Shown here: one piece after another, positions 5,074 to 6,539 of the stretch
Layout: every line of letters begins with the position of its first letter
Numbering within the stretch: position 1 is the first letter of the stretch
Source of the DNA: an uncultured Clostridia bacterium
GTDB taxonomy: Bacteria > Bacillota > Clostridia > Oscillospirales > Oscillospiraceae
NCBI GenBank assembly: GCA_937858235.1
Contig: CALLZZ010000168.1
Coordinates: forward strand, 1 to 6,539
Direction of reading: 5' to 3'
Length of the DNA stretch: 6,539 nt
The notes under the pieces: model-generated
Database searches by the model: none
The model's input: only the letters and a program-made list of their open reading frames with translations
What the model was told of the DNA's origin: nothing
Made by a program: the position numbers and the translations under genes

Positions 5074-6316
5074 TCTCAGAAGCCTCCTCTTCATAAAAAT
5101 TTCCCGCCTGAGAAAGCGGGAGCATGTTTCCGTTGACCAAATAGAGATCGCCGCCCTCCTCCGAGGGAATGCGGTTCATGTCCTCCAGCTCGCGGATGTC
5201 GTTGGCGGAGAGCCAGCCGTTCTGCCGCCCGACGGCGTACCCGTTCATGCGGCTCTGGTAGTCGCCGCGCAGAAGGCCGTCCAGATTAAACCGGATGAAC
5301 AGCGATGCTTTTTCGGAGGGAAGGAGCAGGGACTGCTGAAGGCTCTGCTCCCAGCGGATCACCCACGGGTCGAGGGTGTACTTCACGAATTCCAGGCTCT
5401 GCTGTTCAATGTTGGAGAAGCTGGATTTCTCAAGGTCGCCCACCATGTGGGGCGGCACGCGGAAGATGCGGGCGATTTCGTTGACCTGAAACTTGCGCGT
5501 TTCCAGGAACTGCGCCTCCTCGGGCGGAATGCCGATCTGCTGAAACTTCATGCCTTCTTCCAGAACCGCGATGCGGTGGGCGTTGCCGCTTCCCTGGTAG
5601 ACAGCGTTCCAGCTGTCCTTGACGCGCCCGATATCCTTGATAACGCCCGGGTGCTCCAGCACGCCGCCGGGGTTTGCGCCGTTGGCAAAGAAGCTGGCTC
5701 CGTATTCCTCGGTGGCAAGGGATATCCCGATGGCGTTTTTCGCCATGGCGATGGGGCTGTAGCCGATCAGGCCGTCGAACCCAAGCCCGGGAATGTGCAG
5801 GACTTCGTCCCGGCGCAGTGTTGCACCGCCTTGCTTGGGCCGGCCGCCGCTTTCCTCCCAGTCGCGGTAGTAGGTGTAAATCAGCTCCCCGGCGCGGTTT
5901 CGGCTCACGTCCATCTTGTTTGGGAGCAGCGGATAGAGGGCAATCACCTGCCCGTTGCCGTTGCGGATGATCTGGGCGTAGGCGTTGCCCCACAAAAGCA
6001 GGTGCGCCATCAGCGTTTCCCGGAACACGAACGAGGTCATTTCCGGATTCGGCTCGTCGTGCAGGATTCGGTACAGAGGGTGGGCGGCGGTGCGCTCCTT
6101 GCCGCCGTCGCGGGTATACCGATAAACATGGAGCGGCAGTCCCGCGATGGATTCCGAGAGAATCCGCACGCAGGCGTAGACCGCTGAGGTCTGCATCGCC
6201 GTGCGCTCGTTGACAGGCTTGCCGCTTGTGGTATTTCCAAAGAGAAAGCCCAGCGTCCCGCCGGAGCGGTTGCCGGGCTTATCCCTTGAGTGAAAAAGTC
6301 CCGAAAAAATGCTCAT
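5048..6316 (-). CDS. Phage portal protein, HK97 family
   Basis: This 422-residue protein matches the usual length of HK97-type portals, the dodecameric ring at the capsid vertex through which DNA is pumped and to which the neck attaches. Seen in the sequence: an N-terminal lead ending in a TAMQTSAVYACVRILSES block (about 39-56), the core with a WGNAY motif (109-113), the FRVPPHMVGD motif (285-294), the SNIEQQSLEFVKYTLDPW block (301-318) and a C-terminal NGWLSANDIRELEDMNRIP segment (366-384), all in the order expected for the family. The C-terminus after about residue 400 is short, Glu/Asn-rich and probably disordered. The ATG at 6316 overlaps the terminase stop by four bases, with an AAGGGGG ribosome binding site about 11 bases upstream. 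The 3' end overlaps the predicted protease start by 26 bases. Confidence 0.96.
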   Translation of the reverse strand: MSIFSGLFHSRDKPGNRSGGTLGFLFGNTTSGKPVNERTAMQTSAVYACVRILSESIAGLPLHVYRYTRDGGKERTAAHPLYRILHDEPNPEMTSFVFRETLMAHLLLWGNAYAQIIRNGNGQVIALYPLLPNKMDVSRNRAGELIYTYYRDWEESGGRPKQGGATLRRDEVLHIPGLGFDGLIGYSPIAMAKNAIGISLATEEYGASFFANGANPGGVLEHPGVIKDIGRVKDSWNAVYQGSGNAHRIAVLEEGMKFQQIGIPPEEAQFLETRKFQVNEIARIFRVPPHMVGDLEKSSFSNIEQQSLEFVKYTLDPWVIRWEQSLQQSLLLPSEKASLFIRFNLDGLLRGDYQSRMNGYAVGRQNGWLSANDIRELEDMNRIPSEEGGDLYLVNGNMLPLSQAGNFYEEEASENAGTNAGR

Positions 6317-6539
6317 ATAAACAACAGCCCCCTTTCGTTGTAGACGCTGTCGGTGAAGCCTGCGCCGCCGACCGCAGCCCGGGCAAAGCCCATGATCATG
6401 GCCACCACGCCGTCGATTTTTTCAGTGGATTTCTTTTTGTTGGGCTTGATGTTGCCCGCCGCGTCCTGGTCGATGATGACGTTCGCCATATTCCAGTCGA
6501 GGACGGGGTGCCGGCCGTGGCGGATTCGGCCCTCCATCA
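6313..6539 (-). CDS. Phage terminase large subunit, C-terminal end (partial)
   Basis: Only the last 75 or so codons are in the window; the 5' part lies beyond the right edge, so the first in-frame ATG (6537) is probably not the start. The large terminase is the ATP-driven motor and nuclease that packages and cuts concatemeric phage DNA at the portal. What is visible is the end of the RNase H-like nuclease domain: a segment reading HPVLDWNMANV, then a lysine-rich stretch, then STEKIDGVVAMIMGFARA. In this family the Asp of the IDG motif is the usual third metal-binding acidic residue. This tail is very typical of HK97-type/phi-terminase families in Firmicutes prophages. The stop codon overlaps the portal start (ATGA, 6313-6316), so translation is probably coupled. 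Family assignment is recognition from the tail alone, supported by the portal gene next door. Confidence 0.88.
   Translation of the reverse strand, partial: MEGRIRHGRHPVLDWNMANVIIDQDAAGNIKPNKKKSTEKIDGVVAMIMGFARAAVGGAGFTDSVYNERGLLFI

Noticed and set aside
5447..6187. 246-codon plus-strand frame opposite the portal gene
   Set aside because: It is a shadow of the portal gene, with composition reflecting the reversed codons of the real gene.
1..6539. tRNA genes, CRISPR arrays, insertion sequences, att sites
   Set aside because: I saw no cloverleaf-like segment, no regularly spaced repeats, no transposase fragment with terminal inverted repeats, and no integrase or core-site duplication.

Overview
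The window is a leftward-transcribed (minus-strand) block of prophage or phage morphogenesis genes for a long-tailed, HK97-fold siphovirus. The order from right to left is the classic one: large terminase C-terminus (partial), portal, ClpP-type head maturation protease, major capsid protein, head-tail connector, head-tail closure protein, HK97 gp10-like protein, tail terminator-like protein, phi13-type major tail protein, and a pair of tail assembly chaperone frames. GC-rich codon use, strong AGGAGG-type ribosome binding sites and protein sequences typical of Firmicutes prophages point to a GC-rich member of the Clostridia (for example an Oscillospiraceae-like gut bacterium). That host assignment is inference. 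No integrase, att site or host gene is visible, so integrated prophage versus free phage cannot be decided from this window.

Head module (6539-2355): terminase and portal overlap by ATGA. The protease most likely starts inside the end of the portal gene, where a good ribosome binding site lies. The capsid gene follows 20 bases later with its own GGAGGT site. A possible 23-codon reading frame sits between capsid and connector. Neck and tail module (2353-390): genes are packed with ATGA/GTGA overlaps or gaps of a few bases, consistent with one polycistronic late transcript whose promoter lies outside the window to the right.

The tail chaperone pair carries a well-formed programmed -1 frameshift signal. 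An A_AAA_AAC heptamer, in correct phase, is followed 4-6 bases later by a long GC-rich hairpin that buries the stop of the first frame and the GTG of the second. Slippage would give a 192-residue fusion besides the 129-residue short form.

The left end (1-389) is different. An AT-rich 88-codon gene has its own strong sigma-A-type promoter (TTGATC, 17 bases, TGGTATAAT), whose -35 box overlaps the stop codon of the chaperone's second frame. It sits where a tape measure gene would normally begin. It encodes a small helical-looking protein with an internal duplication and no function I can name, and it is the best candidate here for a moron (cargo) gene. Bases 1-51 hold no gene I can support; the tape measure gene is presumably beyond the left edge. 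The plus strand carries only shadow reading frames.
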